A DNA stretch of 64,000 nucleotides, taken from the NCBI GenBank assembly GCA_944321515.1, contig CALULO010000001.1, forward strand, positions 283,950-347,949. The letters are read 5' to 3'. This document shows, piece by piece, positions 1 to 11,908 of this stretch (its first letter is position 1; each line of letters begins with the position of its first letter). The translations under genes and the position numbers were made by a program. A model generated the notes under the pieces. The model saw only the letters and a program-made list of their open reading frames with translations. It ran no database searches and was not told the DNA's origin. Source of the DNA: an uncultured Atopobiaceae bacterium. GTDB taxonomy: Bacteria; Actinomycetota; Coriobacteriia; Coriobacteriales; Atopobiaceae.

Positions 1-712
1 CGACCTGCTCTCCCGCATGGTGGACAAGGTCTATCGAGTGACCTCTCGCGAGACCAGCAGGCCGATTCTCCAGGGCATCCTCCTCACGGTCGAGGACAAC
101 ACCATTCGCCTCGTTGCCACCGACTCCTTCCGCTTGGCCGTCTGCGACTCCTCCGTCGAGGCTGCGCCGGGCGAGTCCTTCCGTGCCATCGTGCCGGGAA
201 CCGTCTTCCACGACGTGCTGGGCATGCCATCGATGACGGACATGGTGCAGATCGGCACCACGGAGAGCCAGGTGGTCTTCACCTTTGGCAACACGACGTT
301 CGTCTCCCGCCGCATAGAGGGCAACTTCCCGGACTACAAGCAGCTCCTGCCCCCCACCTGCGCTACCGCAGTGGAGCTGGACGTCGCAGCCTTCTCCGCC
401 GCCCTCAAGCGCGTCTCCGTTATCGCGCTCCAGAATGCCTCCGTGCGCTTTGACATCGATGCGGACGCCGGCTTCGTGAGGCTCTCCGCCTCCTCCCCGG
501 AGCAGGGAGAGTCCTCCGAGACGATCTCGTGTGACGTCGAGGGCCAGGGCATGGCCATTGCACTCAACTACCACTATGTCTTCGACTGCGTGAACGCCGT
601 CTCCGAAGGGTCCGGGATGCGCCTGGAGCTCCAGAGCCCCACCCAGCCGGGCATCTTCAAGAGCAACGGCAAGGTGAACTACCTCTATCTGCTCATGCCG
701 GTCCGTCTCTAG
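1..712 (+). CDS. dnaN: DNA polymerase III beta subunit (sliding clamp), 3' part
   Basis: This is the C-terminal 236 residues of the beta clamp, which encircles DNA and tethers the replicative polymerase. The reading frame is open from base 2, so the start lies upstream of the window. Visible clamp hallmarks are the domain II stretch around RPILQGILL, the TDSFRLAV segment, an ALNYHYVFDCVNA segment matching the domain III entry, and the C-terminal YLLMPVRL, which corresponds to the MPMRL end that forms the protein-binding cleft. The family is usually about 365-380 residues, so roughly a third is missing. recF starts 11 bp after the stop, the usual dnaN-recF order near the origin. Confidence 0.96.
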   Translation, partial: DLLSRMVDKVYRVTSRETSRPILQGILLTVEDNTIRLVATDSFRLAVCDSSVEAAPGESFRAIVPGTVFHDVLGMPSMTDMVQIGTTESQVVFTFGNTTFVSRRIEGNFPDYKQLLPPTCATAVELDVAAFSAALKRVSVIALQNASVRFDIDADAGFVRLSASSPEQGESSETISCDVEGQGMAIALNYHYVFDCVNAVSEGSGMRLELQSPTQPGIFKSNGKVNYLYLLMPVRL

Positions 713-723
713 CGAGAAGGACC

Positions 724-1818
724 GTGGGTCTTCTCGTCACAGAGCTCAGACTCGCGGACTTCCGCAGCTTTGAGCGGCTGGAGGTGGCGTTGTCCCCCTC
801 GGTCACGGTCTTCGTGGGACCCAACGCGGCCGGCAAGACCAACACCGTGGAGGCGCTGCAGCTGCTTACCTCGGGTCAGTCGTTCCGCCGTCCCACCCCG
901 CGCCAGCTGGTGAGGGAGGGGGCCGAGTCCGCCCGCGTGGACGCCCGGATGGAGGGCGACGGGCGCGTGCTGGACGCGCGCTGCGACGTCACCCTCCATC
1001 CGGCCCGCAGGCAGTTCTCGCGTAACGGGAAGCGCTGCCAGTCCTCCGAGATGCCCGAGGCCCTTATGAGCGTGCTCTTCACTCCTGACGACCTCGCCAT
1101 CGTGAAGCGCGGAGCCTCCCACCGCCGCACCGAGCTGGACGACTTCGGGCGTCAGGCCAACCGCGGCTACGCCAACGTGCTCGCCGCCTACCTGCGGTCC
1201 GTGGAGCAGAGGAACCGCCTGCTCAAAGACGAGTTCCCGGACGGCTCGCTGATAGACGCCTGGGACGCCTCGGTGGCCCTCGGCGGCGCGACCCTGCTTC
1301 ACGCCCGCCTCAGGCTCTTTGGTCGGCTCGCGCAGAAGGTCTCTGAGGTCTATGCCGCGGTCTCGGGAGGCGAGGAGCTTGTCTGCTCCTACGAGTGCAC
1401 GCTCGGTGACGGTCTTGAGGGCCTCGGCCGCGATGAGCTGCGCGACGTCTTCCTGGAGAGGCTTGTCGACTCGCGCTCCGAGGACCTGCGCCGCCGGCAG
1501 ACCTGCCTCGGGCCGCACCGCGATGACATGCGCTTTGAGATATCCGGCCGCGACGCCCGGTGCTTCGGCTCGCAGGGTCAGCAGCGATCCGTGGCGCTGG
1601 CGCTCAAGATGGCCGAGGTGGAGCTGGCGGAGGAGATTCTCGGGTCTCGTCCCGTGCTGCTGCTCGACGACGTGATGAGCGAGCTCGACGAGTCACGCCG
1701 TGACGCCGTGATGGGATTTGTCCGTGGAGGGATTCAGACGGTGGTCACCACCACCAACCTGGGGTACTTCTCGCCCGAGCTCATGGAGGAGGCGGAGGTG
1801 GTTCGCTTTGGCAGGTAG
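724..1818 (+). CDS. recF: DNA replication and repair protein RecF
   Basis: RecF is an SMC-like ATPase that helps RecO and RecR load RecA at single-stranded gaps. The 364-residue length is normal. The Walker A motif GPNAAGKT is at residues 32-39, the ABC-type signature region CFGSQGQQRSVALAL lies near residue 280, and the Walker B segment PVLLLDDVMSELD follows. The start is GTG at 724, 11 bp after dnaN; upstream GAGAAGG at 714-720 is a usable but close Shine-Dalgarno site. The end overlaps the probable TTG start of the next gene, suggesting coupled translation. The identification is firm from the motifs and from the dnaN-recF-gyrB context. Confidence 0.96.
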   Translation: MGLLVTELRLADFRSFERLEVALSPSVTVFVGPNAAGKTNTVEALQLLTSGQSFRRPTPRQLVREGAESARVDARMEGDGRVLDARCDVTLHPARRQFSRNGKRCQSSEMPEALMSVLFTPDDLAIVKRGASHRRTELDDFGRQANRGYANVLAAYLRSVEQRNRLLKDEFPDGSLIDAWDASVALGGATLLHARLRLFGRLAQKVSEVYAAVSGGEELVCSYECTLGDGLEGLGRDELRDVFLERLVDSRSEDLRRRQTCLGPHRDDMRFEISGRDARCFGSQGQQRSVALALKMAEVELAEEILGSRPVLLLDDVMSELDESRRDAVMGFVRGGIQTVVTTTNLGYFSPELMEEAEVVRFGR

Positions 1819-2401
1819 CTTCGGCGAGAAGGACACACATGGCGAGAAGCCCCTGGTCACCTCGGAGCTCGCGGCATCCGAGCTGAGGCGCGCCGCGGCT
1901 CCCACGCCTGCCGCCGACGTCTTCTCTGCGTGCCTCGACGCACTCGACGGGCGCGGGGAGGTACGTTCCACGTGGAGCGCCGGGCGTGCCTGGAACGCGG
2001 TGAACGGCGACATCGAGCGCGCGCACACCACCGGGGTCTTCGTCCGGGAGCCTCGCGGCCGCGAGCAGCTTCCGACGCTCATCGTCTACGTGGACTCACG
2101 CAGCCGCGTTACGGACTTCACCGCAAACAGGGAGGTCTACCGTGCACGCCTCGAGAATGTGGGGCTGTACTTCCGTGAGGTGACCTTCCGAGAGTCCAAG
2201 TGGGCGGCGAACAAGGAGGGCTCAGCCCATCAGTCGGACCGCCCGCGCCCCGCGCGCGCCCCTCGGCCCCTGCCGGAGCTTACGGAGGCGGAGGCGGCTC
2301 AGGTTGACGAACTCTGTCGCAGCCTACCTGAGGCTCTCCGCGACAGCGTCTCTCGGGCGATGAGAGTCTCGTATCAGGTGGAGAAGGAAAACAACAGCTA
2401 G
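1808..2401 (+). CDS. DUF721 / DciA-like helicase-loading protein
   Basis: A 197-residue protein between recF and gyrB, the classic actinobacterial position of DUF721 proteins, which act as DnaB helicase operators (DciA). The core at about residues 30-115 carries W-x-x-A-W-N and a VYVDS-type strand followed by a basic amphipathic stretch, as in the family. The C-terminal part is charged and low in complexity. No ATG fits: I chose TTG at 1808, which overlaps the recF stop and has GGAGGTGG at 1794-1801 about six bases upstream. The start is therefore uncertain by a few codons. The role in helicase loading follows from the family, not from a motif visible here. Confidence 0.8.
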   Translation: MAGSFGEKDTHGEKPLVTSELAASELRRAAAPTPAADVFSACLDALDGRGEVRSTWSAGRAWNAVNGDIERAHTTGVFVREPRGREQLPTLIVYVDSRSRVTDFTANREVYRARLENVGLYFREVTFRESKWAANKEGSAHQSDRPRPARAPRPLPELTEAEAAQVDELCRSLPEALRDSVSRAMRVSYQVEKENNS

Positions 2402-2545
2402 AATTGTGAATCCACCCTTAGAGTGCCTCTCAGTGCCTCACAAGCGCTATCATCATTCCATCTGGGCCTTTTTTGACCGCGGCCCAGAGCAGATTGCCCA
2501 AAATTGAGCGCAGGGCTCTTTGGCCCGTCTTGGAAGGATGTGCGC

Positions 2546-4588
<2,043 letters not shown>

Positions 4589-4615
4589 CGACACCTCCAC
4601 CAGAAGGAGCCATAC

Positions 4616-7381
4616 GTGGCAGACGAGAACAACAACACACCAGGCTCGGAGATGCCTGAGGACCTCCGCCGCCTCCTCGAGCGCGCCTCCCAGGGAGACG
4701 ACGCAGAGGGAGACGTCTACGTGGAGGACGACTCCGACGACGAGGAGGACGTTGATGACGGGGAGCTCGAGGAGAGCTTCGGCAACAACGCCCGCGGCAC
4801 CGACCTCGGCGAGACGGACATCAACGGAGGAAGCCTCCAGATCAGCGAGTTCGGTCACGAGATGAAGCAGAGCTTCATCGAGTACTCGATGTCGGTCATC
4901 ACCGCCCGCGCCCTTCCTGACGTGCGCGACGGCCTGAAGCCGGTTCACCGTCGCATCCTGTACGCCATGAACGAGTCCGGCATCTTCCCCAACCGCCCGC
5001 ACAAGAAGAGTGCGTGGACGGTCGGCGAGGTCATCGGCAAGTACCACCCGCACGGAGACTCGGCCGTCTACGACACCATGGTTCGTCTCGCCCAGTGGTT
5101 CTCCATGCGAACCCCGCTCATTGACGGTCACGGCAACTTCGGCAACATCGACGGCGACGGCGCCGCAGCCATGCGATACACGGAGAGCCGTCTGGCGAAG
5201 CCCGCCATGGAGCTCCTGCGTGACCTCCAGAAGGACACCGTGGACTGGCAGCCCAACTACGACGAGTCCCTCGCCGAGCCCGTGGTGCTGCCGAGCCGCT
5301 TCCCCAACCTGCTGGTCAACGGCTCCTCGGGCATCGCGGTTGGCATGGCCACCAACATCCCGCCCCACAACCTCGGCGAGGCGGTTGAGGCCACCTGTGC
5401 CTTCATCGACAACCCGGACATCACCGTCGACGAGCTCATGCAGGTCATGCCGGGCCCGGACTTTCCCACGGGCGCCATCATCATGGGCTCCGACGGCATT
5501 CGCCAGGCCTACGAGACCGGGCGCGGCTCTCTTGTCGTCCGCGCAAAGGCGCACGTTGAGTCCACGAAGACCGGCCGCTCTCGCCTGGTCTTCACGGAGA
5601 TCCCCTACCAGGTGAGCAAGGGCACCCTGCAGGAGAAGATCGCCCAGCTCGTCAACGAGAAGCGCATCGAGGGCATCTCCGACATGCGTGACGAGTCCAC
5701 GAGCAAGGGCCTGCGCCTCGTCATCGAGCTCAAGAAGGGCGTGGTGCCTGAGGTCGTCCTCAACAACCTCTACAAGTTCACCTCGCTTCAGACCACCTTC
5801 GGCGTGAACAACCTGGCGCTGGTGGACGGCGTGCCCAGGTGCCTCTCCCTGCGCGAGATCCTGCGCTGCTACGTGGACCACCAGGTCGACGTGGTGACCC
5901 GCCGCACCCAGTACGACCTCAAGAAGGCGCGTGCCCGCGCCCACATCCTCGAGGGCTACCTCATCGCCCTGGATCACATCGACGAGGTCATCCACATCAT
6001 CCGCTCCTCGCAGACCGACACTGAGGCCTCCCAGCGCCTCATCGAGCGCTTTGGGTTCTCGCCCGAGCAGACCCAGGCCATCCTCGAGATGCGCCTGCGC
6101 CGCCTCACCGGCCTCGAGCGAGACAAGATCGAGGAGGAGCTCGCCGGCCTCCGTCGCGCGATCGCCTACTACGAGGACCTTCTCGCCCACGAGGACAAGA
6201 TCCTGGCGGTCATCAAGGACGAGATGCGCGAGATTGCCAGCAAGTACGGTGACAAGCGTCGTACCGAGATCTCCGGCGCCGCGCGTGACCTCGACGTGGA
6301 GGACCTCATCGCCGACGAGGACATGGTCGTCACGATCACGCACTCCGGCTACGTCAAGCGCATCCCGGTGGCAACCTACCGGTCCCAGAAGCGCGGCGGC
6401 AAGGGCGTCCAGGGCCTCTCCCTCAAGGACAACGACTTCGTCGAGGACCTCTTTGTGGCGAGCACGCACGACTACGTGCTGTTCTTCACCAACCTGGGCA
6501 AGGTCTACCGCCTCAAGGTCCACGAGCTGCCCATCGGCAGCCGTCAGTCCCGCGGCTCGGCAATCGTCAACGTGCTCGCGCTCGAGGAGGGTGAGCACCC
6601 CACCGCGGTCATCACTACCCGTGAGTTCCCGGCCGACGAGTACCTGCTCTTTGCCACAGCCGGCGGCATGGTCAAGAAGACGGCCATGAGCGAGTACGAC
6701 AGGAGCCGCAGGGACGGCATCATCGCCATCAACCTGCACTCCGGCGACGAGCTCGTCAACGTCCGTCGCGTGCGCACCGGCGAGAAGGTCATCCTGGTGT
6801 CCACCGACGGCAAGGCGATCCTCTTCGACGAGTCCGAGGTGCGCTCGATGGGCCGCAACACCTCCGGCGTCCGCGGCATCACCCTCAAGGGCGACGCGAA
6901 GATGCTCGGCATGGAGATCACCAACGGCAACGGCGACCTGTTCGTCATCACCGAGAACGGCTACGGCAAGCGCACGCCCGTCTCCGAGTACCCGGAGCAC
7001 AAGCGCGGCGGCCAGGGCGTCTACACCATTGCGATGACTGCCAAGAAGGGCAACCTCGTGGCGTGCCGCGTGGTCGGCCCGCAGCACGAGCTCATGATCG
7101 TGAGCGAGGAGGGTGTGGTCATCCGCGTGAAGTCCGGGGACGTGAGCCGCCTCGGCCGCTCCACGCAGGGCGTCAAGGTGATGAACATGGTCGAGGGCGA
7201 CCGCGTGAGCGCCGTGGCGCGCATGGTGACGCGCAAGAAGAAGGCCCCGAAGCACGACGAGAACCAGGGCATGCTTGACCTGGCCGCCGCCGGCGCCAAG
7301 GACGCCGACGAGCCCGAGAGCGTCGACATCGGCGGTGACGAGGAGCTCTCCGACGACCTGATCGACGACGAGGAGGAGTAG
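4616..7381 (+). CDS. gyrA: DNA gyrase subunit A
   Basis: Breakage-reunion subunit of gyrase, 921 residues. The catalytic tyrosine is Tyr188 in MRYTESRL. The C-terminal wrapping domain has six-bladed pinwheel repeats and a GyrA-box segment [10 protein letters not shown], which separates gyrase from topoisomerase IV. Two oddities are an acidic N-terminal extension of about 75 residues rich in D and E before the conserved [10 protein letters not shown] start, and an acidic C-terminal tail ending in DDLIDDEEE. Acidic tails on GyrA are known to tune supercoiling in some bacteria; here that is inference. The start is GTG at 4616 with AGAAGGAG at 4602-4609. Confidence 0.98.
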   Translation: MADENNNTPGSEMPEDLRRLLERASQGDDAEGDVYVEDDSDDEEDVDDGELEESFGNNARGTDLGETDINGGSLQISEFGHEMKQSFIEYSMSVITARALPDVRDGLKPVHRRILYAMNESGIFPNRPHKKSAWTVGEVIGKYHPHGDSAVYDTMVRLAQWFSMRTPLIDGHGNFGNIDGDGAAAMRYTESRLAKPAMELLRDLQKDTVDWQPNYDESLAEPVVLPSRFPNLLVNGSSGIAVGMATNIPPHNLGEAVEATCAFIDNPDITVDELMQVMPGPDFPTGAIIMGSDGIRQAYETGRGSLVVRAKAHVESTKTGRSRLVFTEIPYQVSKGTLQEKIAQLVNEKRIEGISDMRDESTSKGLRLVIELKKGVVPEVVLNNLYKFTSLQTTFGVNNLALVDGVPRCLSLREILRCYVDHQVDVVTRRTQYDLKKARARAHILEGYLIALDHIDEVIHIIRSSQTDTEASQRLIERFGFSPEQTQAILEMRLRRLTGLERDKIEEELAGLRRAIAYYEDLLAHEDKILAVIKDEMREIASKYGDKRRTEISGAARDLDVEDLIADEDMVVTITHSGYVKRIPVATYRSQKRGGKGVQGLSLKDNDFVEDLFVASTHDYVLFFTNLGKVYRLKVHELPIGSRQSRGSAIVNVLALEEGEHPTAVITTREFPADEYLLFATAGGMVKKTAMSEYDRSRRDGIIAINLHSGDELVNVRRVRTGEKVILVSTDGKAILFDESEVRSMGRNTSGVRGITLKGDAKMLGMEITNGNGDLFVITENGYGKRTPVSEYPEHKRGGQGVYTIAMTAKKGNLVACRVVGPQHELMIVSEEGVVIRVKSGDVSRLGRSTQGVKVMNMVEGDRVSAVARMVTRKKKAPKHDENQGMLDLAAAGAKDADEPESVDIGGDEELSDDLIDDEEE

Positions 7382-7418
7382 CGCCTGGAGGCCTGACCCC
7401 TCCGACAAGGTAGAGAAG

Positions 7419-7460
7419 GACGGCCCGCGGGAAAGAGAAGCCCGCGGGCCGTCCTTTTTG
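7419..7460 (+). terminator. Rho-independent terminator after gyrA
   Basis: A 13-bp perfect stem (GACGGCCCGCGGG at 7419-7431 with its complement at 7441-7453) is followed by CTTTTT. It sits 38 bp after the gyrA stop and ends the gyrBA transcript. The next gene is on the other strand, so it may also act for that convergent transcript. Confidence 0.9.
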
Positions 7461-7510
7461 TCTGAGCTGTTCCGGCTAAGTAGGCTAAGTCGGCTTCCCG
7501 CTGGGCGTCG

Positions 7511-8047
7511 CTACTCCGCGTCCTGCCCGCCGCGCGTCACGTTGAAGTCCTCTGGGGAGAGCTGCTCGACGAAGGCATGGAACTCCTCGAGCTCGTGGGC
7601 GCGCTCGTCCGCCTCGACGCCGCGGAAGTCAGGCAGCGCGGCGGCGTCCAGCACGGACTCGTCGGCGTAGATGGCCACGCCCTCGCGCACCGCCAGGGCG
7701 ATGGCGTCCGACGGCCGCGCGTCCACGTAGTGGCGCTCCCCCGCCGCGTCGGCAAGCTCGACCTGCGCAAAGAAGGTCGTCCCCTGCACGGCCATGACGC
7801 GCACGCTGAGACAGCGGCCCCCGAGCTCAGAGATGACGGCGCTAAGCAGGTCGTGGGTCATGGGGCGCGCACCGGTGCGGTCACGCACGCCCATCGTGAT
7901 AGCCGTGGCCTCCACGCTGCCGATGCGGATGGGGAGCTGCTGGGGCGTGCCGCCCGCCGGGACGTCGTGCGTGGAGAGCACGATGAGGGACGCAACCGGG
8001 CCCCCGCCCACGACAACGCTCTGTATGTCCATCCGTCTTAGCGGCAC
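7511..8047 (-). CDS. Bifunctional nuclease family protein (DUF151)
   Basis: A 178-residue cytoplasmic protein of the BFN/DUF151 family, which in plants and some bacteria has RNase and DNase activity; the cellular role in Coriobacteria is not known. Family features seen are LPIRIGSVEATAI, the MTHDLLSAVISELGG helix, TTFFAQVEL, and the hallmark DARPSDAIALAVREGVAIY. The start is GTG at 8047, chosen because GGGGGAG at 8054-8060 is six bases upstream; an in-frame ATG at 8032 has no such site. It is convergent with gyrA and stands alone. Confidence 0.85.
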   Translation of the reverse strand: MPLRRMDIQSVVVGGGPVASLIVLSTHDVPAGGTPQQLPIRIGSVEATAITMGVRDRTGARPMTHDLLSAVISELGGRCLSVRVMAVQGTTFFAQVELADAAGERHYVDARPSDAIALAVREGVAIYADESVLDAAALPDFRGVEADERAHELEEFHAFVEQLSPEDFNVTRGGQDAE

Positions 8048-8155
8048 GTACGTCTCCCCCTCTGTTATCTGGCGTTGCTACGTTGGCATATCCTACCCAA
8101 ATGAGGGGTCTTCGCAACCTGAGGCGCCAACTGAAAAGTAAATTGCAAAAAAGTG

Positions 8156-8184
8156 TTGACCCGCGCCGGGGGGCTGTGTAATAT
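8156..8184 (+). promoter_or_regulatory. Strong tRNA promoter
   Basis: TTGACC (8156-8161) and TAATAT (8179-8184) are separated by exactly 17 bp and lie 14 bp before tRNA-Ile. This is the best sigma70-type promoter in the window, as expected for a stable RNA gene. Confidence 0.8.
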
Positions 8185-8197
8185 ATCTTCTCGCGTT

Positions 8198-8274
8198 GGG
8201 CCTGTAGCTCAGTTGGTCAGAGCGTCCGGCTGATAACCGGGAGGTCACAAGTTCGAACCTTGTCAGGCCCACCA
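8198..8274 (+). tRNA. tRNA-Ile (GAT)
   Basis: A 77-nt cloverleaf. The acceptor stem GGGCCTG pairs with the 3' CAGGCCC, the D arm is TAGCTCAGTTGGTCAGAGC, the anticodon loop is CTGATAA with anticodon GAT, and the T arm contains GTTCGAAC. CCA is encoded at 8272-8274. tRNA-Ile and tRNA-Ala usually sit in an rRNA spacer; here they are free-standing, with no rRNA nearby. Confidence 0.97.
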
Positions 8275-8289
8275 CTTTCCTGACAATAG

Positions 8290-8334
8290 TCGCCCCAGCG
8301 TTAGCCGAGTCGCCGCTGGGGCGATTATTCTTTT
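8290..8334 (+). terminator. Terminator after tRNA-Ile
   Basis: CGCCCCAGCG (8291-8300) pairs with CGCTGGGGCG (8314-8323), followed by a T-rich run ATTATTCTTTT. It lies between tRNA-Ile and tRNA-Ala, so the two tRNAs may be only partly co-transcribed. Confidence 0.75.
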
Positions 8335-8368
8335 CCGGCGAGCTTCCAACGCGCTCGCCGGACCCAGA

Positions 8369-8444
8369 GGGGACGTAGCTCAGCTGGGAGAGCGCGGGCT
8401 TTGCAAGCCTGAGGCCGTGGGTTCGAACCCCATCGTCTCCACCA
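8369..8444 (+). tRNA. tRNA-Ala (TGC)
   Basis: A 76-nt cloverleaf with acceptor stem GGGGACG/CGTCTCC, D arm TAGCTCAGCTGGGAGAGC, anticodon loop TTTGCAA with anticodon TGC, T arm GGGTTCGAACCC and an encoded CCA at 8442-8444. Confidence 0.97.
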
Positions 8445-8451
8445 CACGTTC

Positions 8452-8479
8452 GCCGGGGCCCTCAGGTCCCGGCTTTTTT
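8452..8479 (+). terminator. Terminator after tRNA-Ala
   Basis: GCCGGGGCC (8452-8460) pairs with GGTCCCGGC (8465-8473) around a CTCA loop and is followed by six T residues. Confidence 0.88.
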
Positions 8480-8525
8480 GTGCTGCGGTATCATCGCTGC
8501 AGGAAACCCGACGCTAAGGAGCCTC

Positions 8526-8954
8526 ATGGCAGACGAGAAGAACCTGCGCGAGGGAGTCTCCCCGGAGACCGACGAGCTGGCGAGCACACTCATGGGCGAC
8601 GCTCTTGACTTGCTGGCGGCCAACGAGCCCTTTGAGGTTCTACTTGCCGTGCAGGACGAGTCAGGTGTCGTCAAGAGCTATGAGTTCGTGGACGACGGGC
8701 CGGAGGCCTGTCTCGAGGGTGCCCGCGCCAAGGTGGCCGAGCTCGCCGGAACGGGAGCTCAGCGCTATGCGATCGTCTACGAGGGTGCCGTCGAGGACGA
8801 CGCAGGCGCCTATGCCGACGCCCTTCTCCTTGAGTTCGGCGAGCGCGGCTACCGCGCCTACTCGGCCTACTCCCTCTTCGAGGGCAGGGGGACCGGCGAT
8901 GGTTTCACGTGGACCGACCCCGCTCCTGCCGGGGAGATGACCCCCCTGCTGTAG
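8526..8954 (+). CDS. Conserved hypothetical protein
   Basis: A 142-residue acidic soluble protein that I do not recognise. It has no signal peptide and no membrane segment. The middle reads as an alpha/beta fold (VLLAVQDESGVVKSYEFVDDG, then RYAIVYEGAVEDD, then ALLLEFGERGYRAYSAYSLFE). The start is ATG at 8526 with AAGGAG at 8516-8521 and a possible -10 TATCAT at 8489-8494 just behind the tRNA-Ala terminator. It is a single gene between tRNA-Ala and typA; nothing in the context fixes its role. Confidence 0.65.
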   Translation: MADEKNLREGVSPETDELASTLMGDALDLLAANEPFEVLLAVQDESGVVKSYEFVDDGPEACLEGARAKVAELAGTGAQRYAIVYEGAVEDDAGAYADALLLEFGERGYRAYSAYSLFEGRGTGDGFTWTDPAPAGEMTPLL

Positions 8955-9029
8955 CCCCGCCCCTCCGTGGGGACTTCCTATAGAACCCGTGACCTGTGGG
9001 TCTTTTCGCCACGCATACCACCTGCGCGG

Positions 9030-9035
9030 TATACT
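9030..9035 (+). promoter_or_regulatory. Probable -10 element of typA
   Basis: TATACT lies 46 bp before the typA start. No convincing -35 is present at 16-18 bp upstream. The same TATACT hexamer occurs before tRNA-Ser(GGA), purE and the RNA methyltransferase gene. Confidence 0.45.
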
Positions 9036-9081
9036 TTACCGGTTACCGAATAGTTCCTACACAGCAGACCGAGAGGGACCC

Positions 9082-10920
9082 ATGCGTCAGGAGAACATCA
9101 GAAACATCGCCATCATCGCGCACGTCGACCACGGCAAGACCACCCTCGTGGACCAGATGCTCAAGGCCACGGACGCCTTCCGTGAGAACCAGCAGGTCCA
9201 GGAGCGCGTGCTTGACTCCAACGACCAGGAGCGCGAGCGCGGCATCACCATCCTGGCCAAGAACATCTCCATCGAGTACCAGGGCATCAAGATCAACGTT
9301 ATCGACACCCCGGGCCACGCCGACTTCGGCGGCGAGGTGGAGCGCGTGCTGCGCATGGCTGACGGCGCCCTCCTCCTGGTGGACGCCGCAGAGGGCCCGA
9401 TGCCCCAGACGCGCTTCGTGCTCCGCCACGCCATTGACGCCGGCCTCGCCATCATGATCGTGGTCAACAAGATCGACCGCGAGGGCGCGCGCCCGGAGGA
9501 GGTTGTCAACGACTCCCTGGACCTCATGATGGACCTCGGCGCTACCGACGAGCAGCTCGAGTTCTCCATGGAGCACGTGGTGTTTGCCTCCGCGGTCAAC
9601 GGCTTCGCCCGCCTTGCGCCCAACGACGGCAACATGGACATGTACCCGCTGCTGGACATGATTGTGGACGCGCTCCCCGCCCCGGACGTGGACGTTGACG
9701 GCCCTCTTGCCATGCAGTGCGTGACCATCGACCACTCCGAGTACGTGGGCCGTATCGGCATCGGCCGCATCTACTCCGGCACCATCCACGACGGCGACAA
9801 GATCCTCGTGGTGAAGAACGACGGCAGCCGCGCCATGAGCCAGGTCAAGCAGCTCTTCACCTTTGACTACCTGGGTCGCAAGGAGGCTACGGAGGTGGCC
9901 GCCGGCGACATCGCGGCCGTGGTGGGCGTTGACTCCACCGACATTGGCGACGTCTACACCGACCCCGAGAACCCCGTTGAGCTGGAGCCGATCGAGATCG
10001 ACCCGCCGACGCTCTCCGTCATCTTCGAGCCGTCTACCTCCCCGCTCGTGGGACGCGAGGGCGACATCGTGGGCGGGCGCCAGCTCAAGGAGCGCCTCAT
10101 GCAGGAGCGCGAGAACAACGTGACCATGCGCATCGAGGAGCTCCCGGACAAGACCGGCATCGAGGTCTCCGGCCGCGGCATCCTTCACCTGTCCGTGCTC
10201 ATGGAGAGCATGCGCCGCGAGGGCTTTGAGTTCCAGGTCGGCCGTCCTCGCGTGCTCTTCAAGAAGGACGAGAACGGCGCCATGACCGAGCCCGTGGAGC
10301 AGGCCGTGGTGGAGTGCCCCGGCGAGTACTCCGGCAAGGTCATCGAGGTCTTCGGCAACGCCGGCGGCACCATGTCGAGCATGGAGACCGGCACCACGCA
10401 GACTCACCTCGAGTTCAAGATCCCCACGCGCGGCATCATGGGCCTCAAGAACCGCATCCTGAACGTCACCCACGGCGAGGCCGTCTTCTATCACACGTTC
10501 CTCGAGTACGGCCCCTACGCTGGTGAGATTGGCGTCCGCCAGAACGGCGCGATGATCTCCATGAGCACCGAGAAGGCCGTCGCGTACGCGCTCGGCACCC
10601 TCCAGGAGCGCGGCCAGCTTTTCGTGGGCCCCGGCGACGAGTGCTACGAGGGCATGCTCGTGGGAGAGCGCTCCAAGCCGGGCGACATGGTGGTGAACAT
10701 CGCGCGCACCAAGAGCCTCGGCAACCAGCGCTCGAGCACGGCCGACATCGCCGTTCAGCTCACGCCTCCGCGCACCTTCACCCTTGAGGAGGCGCTCGAG
10801 TACATCATGGACGACGAGCTCGTCGAGGTTACGCCGCAGAGCATCCGCATGCGCAAGCGCATCCTCTCCGAGACCGAGCGCCGCAAGTGGGCGGTGCGCA
10901 ACGGCAAGGTGAAGAAGTAG
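9082..10920 (+). CDS. typA: Ribosome-associated GTPase TypA/BipA
   Basis: Translational GTPase that binds the ribosome under stress and aids 50S assembly. It has 612 residues, normal for the family. G motifs are visible: AHVDHGKTT (G1), RERGITI (G2), [14 protein letters not shown] (G3) and NKIDR (G4), followed by the EF-G-like domains and the BipA-specific C-terminus. The start is ATG at 9082 after GAGAGGGA; an in-frame upstream extension lacks conservation. It is monocistronic, with a perfect inverted repeat after the stop. Confidence 0.97.
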   Translation: MRQENIRNIAIIAHVDHGKTTLVDQMLKATDAFRENQQVQERVLDSNDQERERGITILAKNISIEYQGIKINVIDTPGHADFGGEVERVLRMADGALLLVDAAEGPMPQTRFVLRHAIDAGLAIMIVVNKIDREGARPEEVVNDSLDLMMDLGATDEQLEFSMEHVVFASAVNGFARLAPNDGNMDMYPLLDMIVDALPAPDVDVDGPLAMQCVTIDHSEYVGRIGIGRIYSGTIHDGDKILVVKNDGSRAMSQVKQLFTFDYLGRKEATEVAAGDIAAVVGVDSTDIGDVYTDPENPVELEPIEIDPPTLSVIFEPSTSPLVGREGDIVGGRQLKERLMQERENNVTMRIEELPDKTGIEVSGRGILHLSVLMESMRREGFEFQVGRPRVLFKKDENGAMTEPVEQAVVECPGEYSGKVIEVFGNAGGTMSSMETGTTQTHLEFKIPTRGIMGLKNRILNVTHGEAVFYHTFLEYGPYAGEIGVRQNGAMISMSTEKAVAYALGTLQERGQLFVGPGDECYEGMLVGERSKPGDMVVNIARTKSLGNQRSSTADIAVQLTPPRTFTLEEALEYIMDDELVEVTPQSIRMRKRILSETERRKWAVRNGKVKK

Positions 10921-10942
10921 CCAGCTGCATCACGTCACAAAG

Positions 10943-10978
10943 GAGGGGGCCGAGAAGAACGTTCTTCTCGGCCCCCTC
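10943..10978 (+). terminator. Perfect 36-bp palindrome after typA, probable terminator
   Basis: Two 18-bp arms, GAGGGGGCCGAGAAGAAC and its exact complement, meet with no loop. There is no T tract, and the next gene is convergent, so it may act in both directions. The tip is GAGAAGAAC joined to GTTCTTCTC, an inverted pair of the motif that recurs throughout the window. Confidence 0.7.
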
Positions 10979-11031
10979 TCCCGTTACTTGGCGTGCGGAG
11001 CGCCTTGCCCCGAGGTCCTCCTCGCCCTTGG

Positions 11032-11772
11032 CTAGCGGCGCTCGCGGCGAGTCTTGCGCCATCGGGTAACGCGGACCCGTCGGGCTGCGCGCCGCATGGG
11101 CGCCGCCACGCGCGGCGCAAGGTCGACGTCGGCAGGCGTCTTGACGTTGAAGTGGAGGGACCAGCGACGCAGCCCGATGGTCACGATGACGCAGAGGACA
11201 GCTCCCCAGAGCTTGCTCATGGAGAAGAGGACTACGCTGAGGTAGTAGACCGCAGACCCTCCCAGCGCGCAGAGAGCGTAGAGGTTGGAGCGCTGGAAGA
11301 TGCGGGGCACCTCGCCGAGAAATACGTCGCGCAGCATGCCCCCGCCCACGCCAGTCATGGTGCCCATGAGCACACAGGAAGCCGGGAGCAGGCCGTAGAC
11401 GAGCGCCTTGTCGGTGCCGACCAGGGCGAAGAGCGCAACAGCGATGATGTCCAGCCACTCCAGGAGGTTGGGAACGCGGTCAAGCAGCCGGGGGAAGAGG
11501 AAGCCCAGGAGGCCCGTGGCGACGCTCGCCGGGATGGCGAACGGCGAGTCCAGCATGTAGACGCTGCCCACCTGCATCATGACGTCGCGGATAAGCCCGC
11601 CGCCGAGGCCGCAGAGCACAGCCAGGCCCACGAAGCCAACCGCGTCCAGGTGCCTGGCACGCGCCACGAGCACGCCGCCGGCCGAGCCTACGATCACCGA
11701 TGCCAGGTCCACCCATGTGGGCAGCGAGACGGCGGCAAGCTCCGGGTTGAGGGTAGAGAAGATCTCTGGCAC
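11032..11772 (-). CDS. TRIC-type cation channel family protein (UPF0126)
   Basis: A 246-residue membrane protein of the trimeric intracellular cation channel / YadS family. It has seven predicted membrane helices and the two family repeats with glycine-rich pore motifs, CGLGGGLIRD and TGVGGGMLRD, in the first and second halves. The C-terminus is a basic tail of about 40 residues. The substrate is probably K+ or another cation, known only from family work. I place the start at GTG 11772, where AAGGAG lies six bases upstream, rather than at the distal ATG 11826. It is convergent with typA. Confidence 0.85.
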   Translation of the reverse strand: MPEIFSTLNPELAAVSLPTWVDLASVIVGSAGGVLVARARHLDAVGFVGLAVLCGLGGGLIRDVMMQVGSVYMLDSPFAIPASVATGLLGFLFPRLLDRVPNLLEWLDIIAVALFALVGTDKALVYGLLPASCVLMGTMTGVGGGMLRDVFLGEVPRIFQRSNLYALCALGGSAVYYLSVVLFSMSKLWGAVLCVIVTIGLRRWSLHFNVKTPADVDLAPRVAAPMRRAARRVRVTRWRKTRRERR

Positions 11773-11883
11773 GCGCGCTCCTTGGGACGCTCCTGTGTTG
11801 CCCGTCCATTGTTGCTCACGCCGCACTTTCCCACGGCGAGAAAAACTATGAGATTGTGGCTCGCACTCCGGTCGGTCTTACGC

Positions 11884-11889
11884 TATACT
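11884..11889 (+). promoter_or_regulatory. Probable -10 element of tRNA-Ser(GGA)
   Basis: TATACT ends 19 bp before the mature 5' end of the tRNA. The -35 region is weak (TCGCAC). Confidence 0.45.
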
Positions 11890-11908
11890 GACCGCTGCGG
11901 CATTTCAT

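Noticed and set aside
8198..8444. Part of an rRNA operon around tRNA-Ile and tRNA-Ala
   Set aside because: No 16S or 23S sequence flanks the pair; each tRNA has its own terminator.
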